Positions 57,529 through 64,000 of a stretch of 64,000 nucleotides of DNA are shown piece after piece. A program made the translations under genes and the position numbers. The stretch comes from a virus. The DNA lies in IMG/VR virus record IMGVR_UViG_3300009496_000005, positions 1 to 64,000 of that record. The stretch is one strand, 5' to 3'. How positions within the stretch are numbered: the first letter of the stretch is position 1; each line of letters starts with the position of its first letter. The notes beneath the pieces were generated by a model. That model did no database searches. It had not been told where the DNA came from and saw only the letters and a program-made list of their open reading frames with translations.

Positions 57529-57675
57529 ATGTGGCATCACAACTGTATAGAGATGGGCCCAACAGCAACATTACATGGTGAGCCATGCAGTTGGTGTGAT
57601 GTTACACAAGAACATATAGAACAAGATGTATTGAATAAACCAATACAGTTAGAAGGAGAAGATTATAATGAGTAG
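57529..57675 (+). CDS. 48-aa Cys/His-containing peptide
   Basis: The ORF starts MWHHNCIEMGPTATLHGEPC and contains HHNC and CSWC, which could bind a metal. It begins two bases after the previous stop and overlaps the next gene start. The family is not recognised. Confidence 0.45.
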   Translation: MWHHNCIEMGPTATLHGEPCSWCDVTQEHIEQDVLNKPIQLEGEDYNE

Positions 57676-58330
57676 AATTAAAAAGGCAGTATTGTTTATT
57701 ATTGTATTAGTTGTATTCTTATTAATTGCTACTCCGGCCCATGCAACAGGTAGTGCTAAGTTTGGCTTAACACAAATTAACAGTGACTCAACAACACTTA
57801 AAGCAAGTATAGATAACAGTTGGGATTTAGATTTAGTTGGAATAGTATTAGAAACTGATTATGTTTACAAAGAGCAAGACGAAATTGTTAAAATGGATAA
57901 GTTCAGTGCTATAGGTAAAGTAAACAAAGAATTGTCAGAGAAGTATTATGCATTTAGTGTAGTAAGTTATGATGCAGATAAATTAAGAACATCAGGTGAT
58001 AGGATAGTTGGAGGTGCTGGTATTGGTTGGAAGATACTTAGAACTGATAATTGGAAGATCAGTCATGAAAGTTCAGTAGCATATCTTACAAACGATGCAG
58101 TAAGCGAAGCAATATTTAGAAACAGTTTATGGATATTTTATAAACTAAATGACAGTTTAAGTATTACTAATAAACTGCTTAATGAAACTGGCACCGATAC
58201 ATATTTGCGTAATGAAACATCAATCAATTACAGTTTAACAGAAACAGTTAGTATTGGGTTTAGTAATACATACACTGAAGACCCGGTTGACAATAATGTA
58301 TTAAGTGTTACAATAGGAGTTAAGTGGTAA
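57668..58330 (+). CDS. DUF481-like outer-membrane protein
   Basis: The 220-aa protein has a signal peptide (hydrophobic core VLFIIVLVVFLLIATPAHA, cleavage near residue 26). Alternating beta strands follow, in the DUF481 pattern: VVSYDADKLRTSGDRIVGGA, GWKILRTDNWKISHESSV, and a C-terminal VTIGVKW ending in an aromatic residue. DUF481 proteins are outer-membrane barrels of Gram-negative bacteria. It is the second barrel protein in the window, with TorF at 13378. AAGGAG precedes the start. Confidence 0.7.
   Translation: MSRIKKAVLFIIVLVVFLLIATPAHATGSAKFGLTQINSDSTTLKASIDNSWDLDLVGIVLETDYVYKEQDEIVKMDKFSAIGKVNKELSEKYYAFSVVSYDADKLRTSGDRIVGGAGIGWKILRTDNWKISHESSVAYLTNDAVSEAIFRNSLWIFYKLNDSLSITNKLLNETGTDTYLRNETSINYSLTETVSIGFSNTYTEDPVDNNVLSVTIGVKW
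58287..58314 (+). promoter_or_regulatory. possible intragenic sigma70-type promoter
   Basis: TTGACA 58287-58292 and TACAAT 58309-58314 with a 16-nt spacer. CCGGTT overlaps the -35, as at the AACCGGTT promoters. It could drive the genes from 58333. Confidence 0.45.
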
Positions 58331-58332
58331 TA

Positions 58333-58749
58333 ATGACTGAAAAAACATATATTTTAAAACCTAAAAACAAAAAAAGTTTAGTGGAAAGAGTTATCTACGA
58401 AAAAGACGGAACTGTATTTTCTTACACTGAAGGCTATACCGGTGGCGAGTGGTTTTTTGTTGGTAATGAAGAACAAATGAAAATGTTACTTCCACCATTA
58501 GATGATGACTCTGTAGATATGAATATGTATCCTGATTGGGAATTTGTAGAGTCTGGGCAAGGACACACAAACGATTGGGAATTTGTAGGGCCTGCTGATG
58601 CTGAACTTGTGGAAGAAGCAGAGAACATCATGGAAGAAGATGGTCATTGGGCATTAGAAGAAGCAGGTTGGTGTTATGAAGATACTGAATGGTTAGTTTA
58701 TAATGGATTAGAATTGACCGTTGAGGAGAAAAATAATGAACAATTTTGA
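58333..58749 (+). CDS. unknown acidic protein
   Basis: The 138-aa product starts MTEKTYILKPKNKKSLVERV. After a basic strand-rich start it is strongly acidic, with a duplicated DWEFV segment (residues about 68-90) and many Trp residues. No family is recognised. Its end overlaps the next small membrane gene by 14 nt. Confidence 0.5.
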   Translation: MTEKTYILKPKNKKSLVERVIYEKDGTVFSYTEGYTGGEWFFVGNEEQMKMLLPPLDDDSVDMNMYPDWEFVESGQGHTNDWEFVGPADAELVEEAENIMEEDGHWALEEAGWCYEDTEWLVYNGLELTVEEKNNEQF

Positions 58750-58906
58750 TAAAAACTTTCACATAAACTTTAGTCCACTATATTTTGCATTTGCATTTAT
58801 GATGTTCATGCTATGGGCAAGTGAGGCGAAGGCCAGTGAGATAGAAAATGAAAGAACATTGTCCATATGGACATGTAGTTTTGAAGGAAATACCTTTAGA
58901 ATTTAA
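58736..58906 (+). CDS. 56-aa membrane or exported peptide
   Basis: The ORF starts [19 protein letters not shown] with GAGGAG 5-10 nt upstream. It has one hydrophobic helix ([19 protein letters not shown]) that may be a signal peptide ending at AKA, leaving about 22 residues with one Cys. Function is unknown. It overlaps the previous gene by 14 nt. Confidence 0.5.
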   Translation: MNNFDKNFHINFSPLYFAFAFMMFMLWASEAKASEIENERTLSIWTCSFEGNTFRI

Positions 58907-58909
58907 TAA
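58881..58909 (+). promoter_or_regulatory. possible promoter for cold-shock gene
   Basis: TTGAAG 58881-58886 and TAATAA 58904-58909 with a 17-nt spacer, 36 nt before the ATG at 58945. It is a weak match. Confidence 0.3.
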
Positions 58910-58944
58910 CGAAGGTAAGACTTCACAACAGAGAGAAAGATAGA

Positions 58945-59142
58945 ATGGCAACAGGAAAAGTAAAATGGTTTGATACAACTAAAGGTTTTGGATTTATTAC
59001 ACCAGATGACGGCAGTAAAGATGTGTTTGCACATCATACCGGTATTGCTGGTGATGGATACAAGTCACTTAACGAAGATCAAGAAGTAACTTTTGATGTT
59101 ACTGAAGGTGCGAAAGGACCTCAAGCAAGTAACATAGTATAA
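58945..59142 (+). CDS. cold-shock-domain protein (CspA-like)
   Basis: The 65-aa protein is one cold-shock domain, starting [12 protein letters not shown]1 is KGFGFI at 13-18 and the RNP2-like segment is DVFAHHT near 26-32. Such proteins bind single-stranded RNA/DNA and melt RNA structure. A phage copy may help translation of phage messages. It is followed 10 nt later by the QueD-like gene with an AAGGAG site. Confidence 0.93.
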   Translation: MATGKVKWFDTTKGFGFITPDDGSKDVFAHHTGIAGDGYKSLNEDQEVTFDVTEGAKGPQASNIV

Positions 59143-59152
59143 GGAGTATTGT

Positions 59153-59587
59153 ATGAGAAGTATTTGGGTAACATTTAGTAAAGAAGGTATACATAAGTAT
59201 CCTGCGGCATTAGAAGATCCTAATCTAGCAACTGGCGACGAGTATGACGTCAGTTTTCTAGGATACCCTCATAGACATATTTTTCACTTTAAGGTATGGA
59301 TTGAGGTGTTTCATGATGATAGAGACATTGAATTCATACAATTTAAAAGATGGTTGGAGAATCAGTATAGAGATGCTATTCTCCAACTTGATTATAAGTC
59401 ATGCGAGATGATCGCAGATGACTTAGCAGAAACGATCACGGATAGGTATCCAGGTCGTTACATAAAGATTTCAGTAGCCGAAGATAATGAAAACGGTTGC
59501 GAAATGGAGTATCCAGTAGAAGAATTGGATGGTCCAAGTTTTGAGGATACAGACGCAATAGCAGATGTATTCGATAGTTTAAAATAA
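59153..59587 (+). CDS. QueD/PTPS-like protein
   Basis: The 144-aa protein aligns in order with 6-carboxytetrahydropterin/6-pyruvoyl-tetrahydropterin synthases. His14 (EGIHKYPAA) corresponds to the first zinc ligand. HRH at 40-42 followed by IFHFKVWIEV corresponds to HGH. KSCEMIADDL stands for PTSENLA. The end, ISVAEDNENGCEMEY, resembles VKETCTAGCIY of E. coli QueD. The catalytic Cys between the first and second His is not seen, so activity may differ. With FolE and the DpdA-like protein it suggests a 7-deazaguanine pathway. Confidence 0.55.
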   Translation: MRSIWVTFSKEGIHKYPAALEDPNLATGDEYDVSFLGYPHRHIFHFKVWIEVFHDDRDIEFIQFKRWLENQYRDAILQLDYKSCEMIADDLAETITDRYPGRYIKISVAEDNENGCEMEYPVEELDGPSFEDTDAIADVFDSLK

Positions 59588-59602
59588 CCAAGGAGAAATA
59601 TA

Positions 59603-59779
59603 ATGGAAACACATTTAAAACTTAAAGCACTCTTCGAAGAGTATATTGCAGAACAGGATAACTTTGAAATCAAATGCGTTAAAGCATCAGCCACAAGAGC
59701 AAGAAAGGCTCTTATGGAGATTTCGAAACTTACTAAAGTTCGTAGACAAGAAATCCAAGACAGAAAGAACTCAATGTAA
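59603..59779 (+). CDS. small histone H1/Hc1-like basic protein
   Basis: The 58-aa product starts METHLKLKALFEEYIAEQDN with AAGGAG upstream. The pattern KALFEEY, then SATRARKALMEISKLTKVRR, resembles the N-terminal part of chlamydial Hc1-type proteins (GNKAAxxRxRxxxxxLxKxxKxxR). This suggests a small DNA-compacting protein. The match is by eye and short. It overlaps the next ORF by TAATG. Confidence 0.45.
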   Translation: METHLKLKALFEEYIAEQDNFEIKCVKASATRARKALMEISKLTKVRRQEIQDRKNSM

Positions 59780-59931
59780 TGGAAGAGAAATCAAACACAT
59801 CAAGTGAACCTAAAAAGATTAGCAAAGACGAAGCAGAAAAAATGTCAGACTTTGCACAGAATCTAGATGACCCAATTACTCATGTAGTTGACTATGGTGA
59901 TATAGGACTTGACAAAAACAGTAAAAAGTAG
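59779..59931 (+). CDS. 50-aa peptide of unknown function
   Basis: The ORF starts MEEKSNTSSEPKKISKDEAE at a TAATG overlap and ends DIGLDKNSKK. It is charged and probably disordered. Its codons contain the promoter of the next gene. No family is recognised. Confidence 0.45.
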   Translation: MEEKSNTSSEPKKISKDEAEKMSDFAQNLDDPITHVVDYGDIGLDKNSKK

Positions 59932-59937
59932 TATAAT
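59909..59937 (+). promoter_or_regulatory. sigma70-type promoter (leaderless)
   Basis: TTGACA 59909-59914 and TATAAT 59932-59937 with a 17-nt spacer. The -10 ends 6 nt before the ATG at 59944. Confidence 0.8.
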
Positions 59938-59943
59938 TTTAAT

Positions 59944-60990
59944 ATGAAAGTCTATATCGTAGAGATAGAGCCTGTAGAAACTAGATACACGGCTGAGTGG
60001 AAACAACATTTGCCTAGGCAAATGGAATCTGCTGGGTTAGATGTAACTGTTATACATGGTCCTGATGATGCTCCGGATGATACTACTCCAGGAGCATTCC
60101 TCAATTTCAGTGGCACTAACTACTGGAAGAGCGGACAAATGATGCAAATTGCTAGTTTGTTTGCTGAGGGCAAGATCAACGATGGTGACTACTTTTTATA
60201 TACTGATGCATGGAATCCTACTGTTATACAATTAAAGTATATGGCTGAATTACTAGGCGTCAATATAAAAATAGGTGGAATGTGGCATGCAGGATCATAT
60301 GACCCTGCAGACTTCTTAGGCAGACTTATAGGTGATAAACCTTGGGTTAGAAATGCTGAAAGAAGTATGTATGATTGTTTTGATCATAACTTTTTTGCAA
60401 CACAATTTCATATCGATATGTTTATGGATAACTTTCCAGAAGCAGACACTAATAAACTTTATAGGGTAGGTTGGCCAATGGAATACATGGAAAACTTACT
60501 TTATGATTATGGAAGTGAAGCAAACAAATATGATATGATATTGTTCCCACATAGACTTGCACCTGAAAAGCAAGTCGACATATTTAAAGATTTATCAGAC
60601 AGTATGCCTGATGTAGAGTTTGTTGTTTGTCAAGAACAGACACTAACAAAGGATGAGTATCATATGCTACTAAGCAGAAGTAAAATTGTGTTTAGTGCAA
60701 ATACTCAAGAGACATTAGGTATAAGTTGCTACGAAGGAGCATTAGTAAATGCTTCTCCGTTAGTGCCTGATAGATTAAGTTACACAGAAATGTATGACGA
60801 AGAATATAAGTATCCAAGTGAATGGACGGAGAACTTCGAAACCTACTTGGAACACAAAGATAAACTTATGGCAAAAATAAGGCAAATACTTGGCAAGAGC
60901 AATGAATTACAAAATGAAAAATTGGCATCGCATTTAAGTGAGCACTTTTTTAATGGTAATGCATTGTATAATATAATAGGAAATCAATAA
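59944..60990 (+). CDS. GT-B-type glycosyltransferase
   Basis: The 348-aa protein starts MKVYIVEIEPVETRYTAEW with no ribosome-binding site. The C-terminal half has the GT4-like donor-binding pattern: MILFPHRLAPEKQVDIFKDL, then VFSANTQETLGISCYEGALV and PLVPDRLSY. The E-x7-E-type region (ETLGISCYEG) contacts the nucleotide sugar. It is followed by a GalE-like epimerase (overlap TAATG), so a UDP-hexose donor is likely. The acceptor is unknown. Confidence 0.75.
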   Translation: MKVYIVEIEPVETRYTAEWKQHLPRQMESAGLDVTVIHGPDDAPDDTTPGAFLNFSGTNYWKSGQMMQIASLFAEGKINDGDYFLYTDAWNPTVIQLKYMAELLGVNIKIGGMWHAGSYDPADFLGRLIGDKPWVRNAERSMYDCFDHNFFATQFHIDMFMDNFPEADTNKLYRVGWPMEYMENLLYDYGSEANKYDMILFPHRLAPEKQVDIFKDLSDSMPDVEFVVCQEQTLTKDEYHMLLSRSKIVFSANTQETLGISCYEGALVNASPLVPDRLSYTEMYDEEYKYPSEWTENFETYLEHKDKLMAKIRQILGKSNELQNEKLASHLSEHFFNGNALYNIIGNQ

Positions 60991-61952
60991 TGAGCAACGA
61001 GCAGAAAACAATTTTAGTTACAGGAGGCAGTGGATTTATTGGAAGTGTGACATGTAAGTTTCTAGTAGACTCCGGCTACAATGTAATTAATATCGATAGA
61101 ACAAAAAGACAACAAGAAGGTGTGCATCAATATCCATTTGATATAGACAATCATCAACTAGAAGGTGTTATTGCACTTACAAAACCAGATGCAGTTATAC
61201 ATTTGGCCGCTGACCATAGTGTGCCACTAAGTATAGAAGCACCTGCAGACACATACTATAACAACGTTGCAAACTCAATTGCATTGTTAAAGCATTGTGT
61301 TAGGAATAATGTAAAACATTTCGTCTTTAGTAGTTCAAGTTCTGTGTATGGCAATAGTGATTTCGTTTTAAATACAGAAACAGACCCAACCAACCCTTTA
61401 ACACCATACGGTAAAAGTAAACAAATGATAGAGGAAGTCCTTAAAGACTTTTCTAATGCTTATGAACTATCATTTGCAAGTTTGAGATACTTTAATGCCG
61501 CAGGTAGTTATGAAGGTTTAGGTTACACATTAGATCCAAAGAGTCATTTACTTCCAATAGTTGTAGACAAAGCACTGAAAGGTGAGCCGTTTACTATTAA
61601 TGGTGAGGACTATGATACTAAAGATGGCACATGTGAAAGAGACTACACTCATGTAGCCGATATTGCATCTGCTCATGTATCTGCACTTAACTATCTATTC
61701 GATGGTGGTGGTGGTGGAGTGTTTAACATAGGTGGTGGTAGTAGTAGAAGTATTAAAGACGTAATTGCAGAAGTTGAAAAGCAATTAGATTTAACAATAG
61801 ATACTAAAGTTGGACCAAGAAGAGAAGGAGACCCAGACAAAACATCAGCCAATATTCAAAAGGCATGGGAAGAGTTTGGTTGGGAATCAACTCTTGATTT
61901 AGAAGATATAGTTAGAGATGAAATTGCTTATCAAAAAAGCCTACAAAAATAA
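60990..61952 (+). CDS. NAD-dependent sugar epimerase (GalE-like)
   Basis: The 320-aa short-chain dehydrogenase has GGSGFIG at 12-18, HLAADHSV, the SSSSVYG strand, the catalytic YGKSK and the GalE-type segment GTCERDYTHVADIASAH. UDP-glucose 4-epimerases interconvert UDP-glucose and UDP-galactose; substrate could be another UDP-hexose. A run of GGT codons encodes five consecutive glycines near residue 236, unusual for the family. It is coupled to the glycosyltransferase upstream. Confidence 0.85.
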   Translation: MSNEQKTILVTGGSGFIGSVTCKFLVDSGYNVINIDRTKRQQEGVHQYPFDIDNHQLEGVIALTKPDAVIHLAADHSVPLSIEAPADTYYNNVANSIALLKHCVRNNVKHFVFSSSSSVYGNSDFVLNTETDPTNPLTPYGKSKQMIEEVLKDFSNAYELSFASLRYFNAAGSYEGLGYTLDPKSHLLPIVVDKALKGEPFTINGEDYDTKDGTCERDYTHVADIASAHVSALNYLFDGGGGGVFNIGGGSSRSIKDVIAEVEKQLDLTIDTKVGPRREGDPDKTSANIQKAWEEFGWESTLDLEDIVRDEIAYQKSLQK

Positions 61953-61953
61953 C

Positions 61954-61982
61954 TTGACAAATAGGTCTAAAGGAGATATACT
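61954..61982 (+). promoter_or_regulatory. sigma70-type promoter (leaderless)
   Basis: TTGACA 61954-61959 and TATACT 61977-61982 with a 17-nt spacer. The -10 ends 6 nt before the ATG at 61989. An AGGAG lies inside the spacer and would not be transcribed. Confidence 0.75.
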
Positions 61983-61988
61983 ATAAGC

Positions 61989-62468
61989 ATGGATAAATTA
62001 TTTTACTCATACAATAACATGGTATCTGACTGTAGACATATAGTGCGAGAAATGGCGCATGAAAGTTACAAGCCTGAAGTTATAATTGGGCCTGGCAGAG
62101 GCGCATATCCTTTTGGTGTTATGCTTAGTCATTACTTTGAAGTTCCGTTTGAAGCATTCCGTTGGCAAACAAGAGACGGTGCAATCGAAGATTCCGAGAC
62201 CTTAAGACACATTTTGTCTAAATACAATGGTAAAACAGTATTAGTTGTAGATGATATTAACGATACTGGCACAACACTAATAGGTATAGATGAAGTTATT
62301 AAAGGATCACAAAGAGTCGATATGGTTACAGCACATCAGGATATAACTTACTCTACACTATTTGATAAAGAGTCTAGTAAGTTTTCTAATGTTAGATTTA
62401 CAGCAAATAATGTTTTACCAGATGAAGAAAAATGGATAGTATTCCCTTACGAGGAGTGGTGGAAATGA
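61989..62468 (+). CDS. phosphoribosyltransferase
   Basis: The 159-aa protein has the PRPP-binding motif VLVVDDINDTGTT at 84-96 and an early VIIGPGRGAYPFG loop, fitting type I phosphoribosyltransferases such as xanthine/hypoxanthine PRTases. It would salvage a base into a nucleotide, or handle a modified base. It starts an operon with small genes and folE, so a link to purine/7-deazapurine supply is possible but inferred. Confidence 0.8.
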   Translation: MDKLFYSYNNMVSDCRHIVREMAHESYKPEVIIGPGRGAYPFGVMLSHYFEVPFEAFRWQTRDGAIEDSETLRHILSKYNGKTVLVVDDINDTGTTLIGIDEVIKGSQRVDMVTAHQDITYSTLFDKESSKFSNVRFTANNVLPDEEKWIVFPYEEWWK

Positions 62469-62674
62469 AAGAAGCACATATTAGGTCAGTAAGTAGAAGT
62501 AACCCTTCTAAAGGACAGTTTGCATCAATGTTTGTTGTTGACTTGTTTAAGAATAAAGATAAGATAGGTTTTATTGAACTTCCTGGCAAGAGTAAATACT
62601 ATGCTGAAGACGTTGTTGAGAATTGGGAAACAGGTATAATTAAGGAAAACAATGAGCACATTATCAAGTCTTAG
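62465..62674 (+). CDS. unknown small protein
   Basis: The 69-aa product starts MKEAHIRSVSRSNPSKGQFA at an ATGA overlap with the PRTase gene. It is a mixed alpha/beta protein with a basic start and IGFIELPGKSKYYAEDV. No family is recognised. It overlaps the next gene by 23 nt. Confidence 0.5.
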   Translation: MKEAHIRSVSRSNPSKGQFASMFVVDLFKNKDKIGFIELPGKSKYYAEDVVENWETGIIKENNEHIIKS

Positions 62675-62852
62675 TAATCATCTTAAAGTCTTAGAAGCAA
62701 GACACAAAGAGTTAGATGATAAAATTATTGACGACTACGAACATCACATGGACGATACAGCATTAGCAAACGAAAAGATTGAGAAACTTAATCTTAAAAG
62801 AGAAATAGAAGAACTGAAGGAACGAATTAAGGAGTTAGAAGATGGCAGTTAG
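62652..62852 (+). CDS. DUF465/YdcH-like coiled-coil protein
   Basis: The 66-aa protein starts MSTLSSLSNHLKVLEARHKE. The pattern LEARHKELDDKI, then NEKIEKLNLKREIEELKERI, matches small DUF465 (YdcH-like) helical hairpins, whose function is poorly known. It overlaps the folE start by 11 nt. Confidence 0.55.
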   Translation: MSTLSSLSNHLKVLEARHKELDDKIIDDYEHHMDDTALANEKIEKLNLKREIEELKERIKELEDGS

Positions 62853-63531
62853 TGATACAATTAAGAAAAGGCTACAAGAAGCCGGTGATAGGTTTTGGGC
62901 AGGAGATAATATTTCTGCACACATTCAAGAAGGTGAGAAGCAACAACTGATTGATGAACTTACTCCTAAGTTTGAAGCCGTGTTAGATGGTCTAGTTATC
63001 GATATTGAGAACGATCCTAACAGTAATAACACAGGCAGACGTCTTGCTAAGATGTATGTCAATGAACTAATGAGTGGCAGGTATGACCCTATGCCAGTAG
63101 CAACTGCTTTCCCTAATGACAGTAAAGATAGATACGAAGGCATGTTAGTTGTGCGTAGTGAACTTACAAGTATGTGTTCACATCATCACCAGATTGTTAG
63201 AGGTGTAGCATACATTGGTATTATTGCCGCTGACAAACTAATTGGTTTAAGTAAATATACTCGTATAGCACAATGGTGTGCAATGCGTGGAACATTACAA
63301 GAAGAACTTGCTAACGACATTGTTAGAGAGATTCAGAAGGCCACAGGTGCAGAGCACTTAGGTGTTTATGTGCAGGCAACACACGGTTGCGTAGAGAACA
63401 GAGGTGTTAAAGCACATAGCAGTCTTACACAAACAACTGTTCTTAAAGGTGCATTTAAAGATGACCCTGCTACTAAAAAAGAGTTTATGGATAATATTAA
63501 ATTGCAACAATCATATGCGTGTGATAGATAA
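62842..63531 (+). CDS. folE: GTP cyclohydrolase I
   Basis: FolE opens GTP to 7,8-dihydroneopterin triphosphate, the first step of both folate and 7-deazaguanine (preQ0) synthesis. The 229-aa protein has zinc ligands Cys112 and His115 (SMCSHHH) and Cys183 (HGCVENRGVK). KLIGLSKYTRIAQWCAMRGT is also present. Size and motifs are complete. With QueD-like and DpdA-like genes nearby it likely feeds DNA base modification, though folate supply for nucleotide synthesis is an alternative. GGAG precedes the ATG, and the gene overlaps both neighbours. Confidence 0.95.
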   Translation: MAVSDTIKKRLQEAGDRFWAGDNISAHIQEGEKQQLIDELTPKFEAVLDGLVIDIENDPNSNNTGRRLAKMYVNELMSGRYDPMPVATAFPNDSKDRYEGMLVVRSELTSMCSHHHQIVRGVAYIGIIAADKLIGLSKYTRIAQWCAMRGTLQEELANDIVREIQKATGAEHLGVYVQATHGCVENRGVKAHSSLTQTTVLKGAFKDDPATKKEFMDNIKLQQSYACDR

Positions 63532-64000
63532 TGATAGAAACTAGAAATGCAACTAACACAATGGTCTTAAGTAGATCAGGTGTAAACATTTGGAATATTG
63601 CTGATATGCTTTTAGAAAAGAAATCATTCGAGTTCTTAATGAATAGATTTCCAGTTACTAGAGAAGAAATATTTGCAGTTATAGATGTAGTTGCAGATAG
63701 TAAATGTAATCATGTTGAAGGCGATATTGAATTTAGAGATATTGGCATTGATGGTCATGTATCTTTAGAAACTATAAGCATAAGCGAAGGTATGTATTTT
63801 AATATTATTTCCTTTGCAAGAATATGGTATCCTGAAGAAGATAACTTAACATTCCTTTATGAGAAAGGACTGAGTTATATTTTGATAGAAATATTTACAG
63901 ATATAAGTAACGGAGTAGATACCTATATAGATAATGATTTGCATGACATAGTATATCATGCAGTCAAATATGCAGTAGGTCCTATAACTGATCCTAACTT
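63531..64000 (+). CDS. unknown protein, cut by window end
   Basis: The reading frame starts MIETRNATNTMVLSRSGVNI at a TAATG overlap with folE and stays open to the window edge (at least 156 residues). It is an acidic alpha/beta protein with no recognised motif so far. The true stop lies outside the window. Confidence 0.6.
   Translation, partial: MIETRNATNTMVLSRSGVNIWNIADMLLEKKSFEFLMNRFPVTREEIFAVIDVVADSKCNHVEGDIEFRDIGIDGHVSLETISISEGMYFNIISFARIWYPEEDNLTFLYEKGLSYILIEIFTDISNGVDTYIDNDLHDIVYHAVKYAVGPITDPN

Overview
This window is a continuous piece of a large, AT-rich, T4-like myovirus genome, most likely marine. The basis is the T4 replication set (gp43-type DNA polymerase, gp45-type sliding clamp, gp44-type clamp loader, T4-type DNA ligase, gp31/GroES-like co-chaperonin, DsbA-like protein), a T4-type lysozyme, long repetitive fibre proteins, and two promoter classes: sigma70 promoters (TTGACA / TATAAT or TATACT) and T4-type late boxes (mostly GATAAATA). 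The host is not proven. Two predicted outer-membrane beta-barrels, an overlapping i-spanin/o-spanin pair and an FdxA-type 7Fe ferredoxin point to a Gram-negative, probably proteobacterial, host. The tandem glutamine riboswitch is a type best known from cyanobacteria and marine phages. No photosynthesis gene, tRNA, CRISPR array, insertion sequence or phage head/terminase gene was recognised here.

Layout. 1-7.6 kb: small membrane proteins, an Smr protein, late genes on both strands (a GNAT-containing protein and a 271-aa protein), a glycosyltransferase-like gene, NAD synthase, and two tandem glutamine aptamers in front of a 54-aa basic peptide. 7.6-14.4 kb: a DGQHR/ParB-like plus HNH gene pair, a DNA ligase split into two overlapping ORFs, small membrane proteins and a TorF-type porin. 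14.4-28.8 kb: a B12-type radical SAM gene, then a long plus-strand operon (SufE, ClpP, 2OG oxygenase, methyltransferase, DnaE-like fragment, GroES-like protein, UDP-sugar dehydrogenase, glycosyltransferase, gp44), a second radical SAM gene and phoH. 29-45 kb: late region with an ACP-like protein, spanins, DnaJ, a ClpA-like ATPase, lysozyme and three large fibre/adhesin genes. 45-54 kb: FdxA and 2OG oxygenase on the minus strand, an AAA+ ATPase, a structured intergenic RNA, a holin-like protein, DsbA-like protein, gp43 and gp45. 54-64 kb: a TGT/DpdA-like enzyme, sugar-handling genes, a second outer-membrane protein, a cold-shock protein, a QueD/PTPS-like protein, GalE-like epimerase, PRTase and FolE.

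How the parts fit. (1) Proteostasis: ClpP, a ClpA-type unfoldase with an IGF ClpP-docking loop, DnaJ and a GroES-like cap. (2) Iron-sulfur metabolism: SufE, 7Fe ferredoxin and two radical SAM enzymes, plus three 2OG-Fe(II) oxygenase-like proteins. (3) Candidate 7-deazaguanine DNA modification: FolE, a QueD-like protein and a DpdA-like transglycosylase. (4) Surface/glycan remodelling: several glycosyltransferases, UDP-sugar dehydrogenase, epimerase and two outer-membrane barrels. (5) NAD and nitrogen status: NadE and the glutamine-sensing leader.

The most striking regulatory pattern is systematic leaderless initiation. Six genes begin exactly 5 nt after a late box and six begin 6-7 nt after a sigma70 -10 box, so each predicted transcript starts at or within about 1 nt of the start codon.
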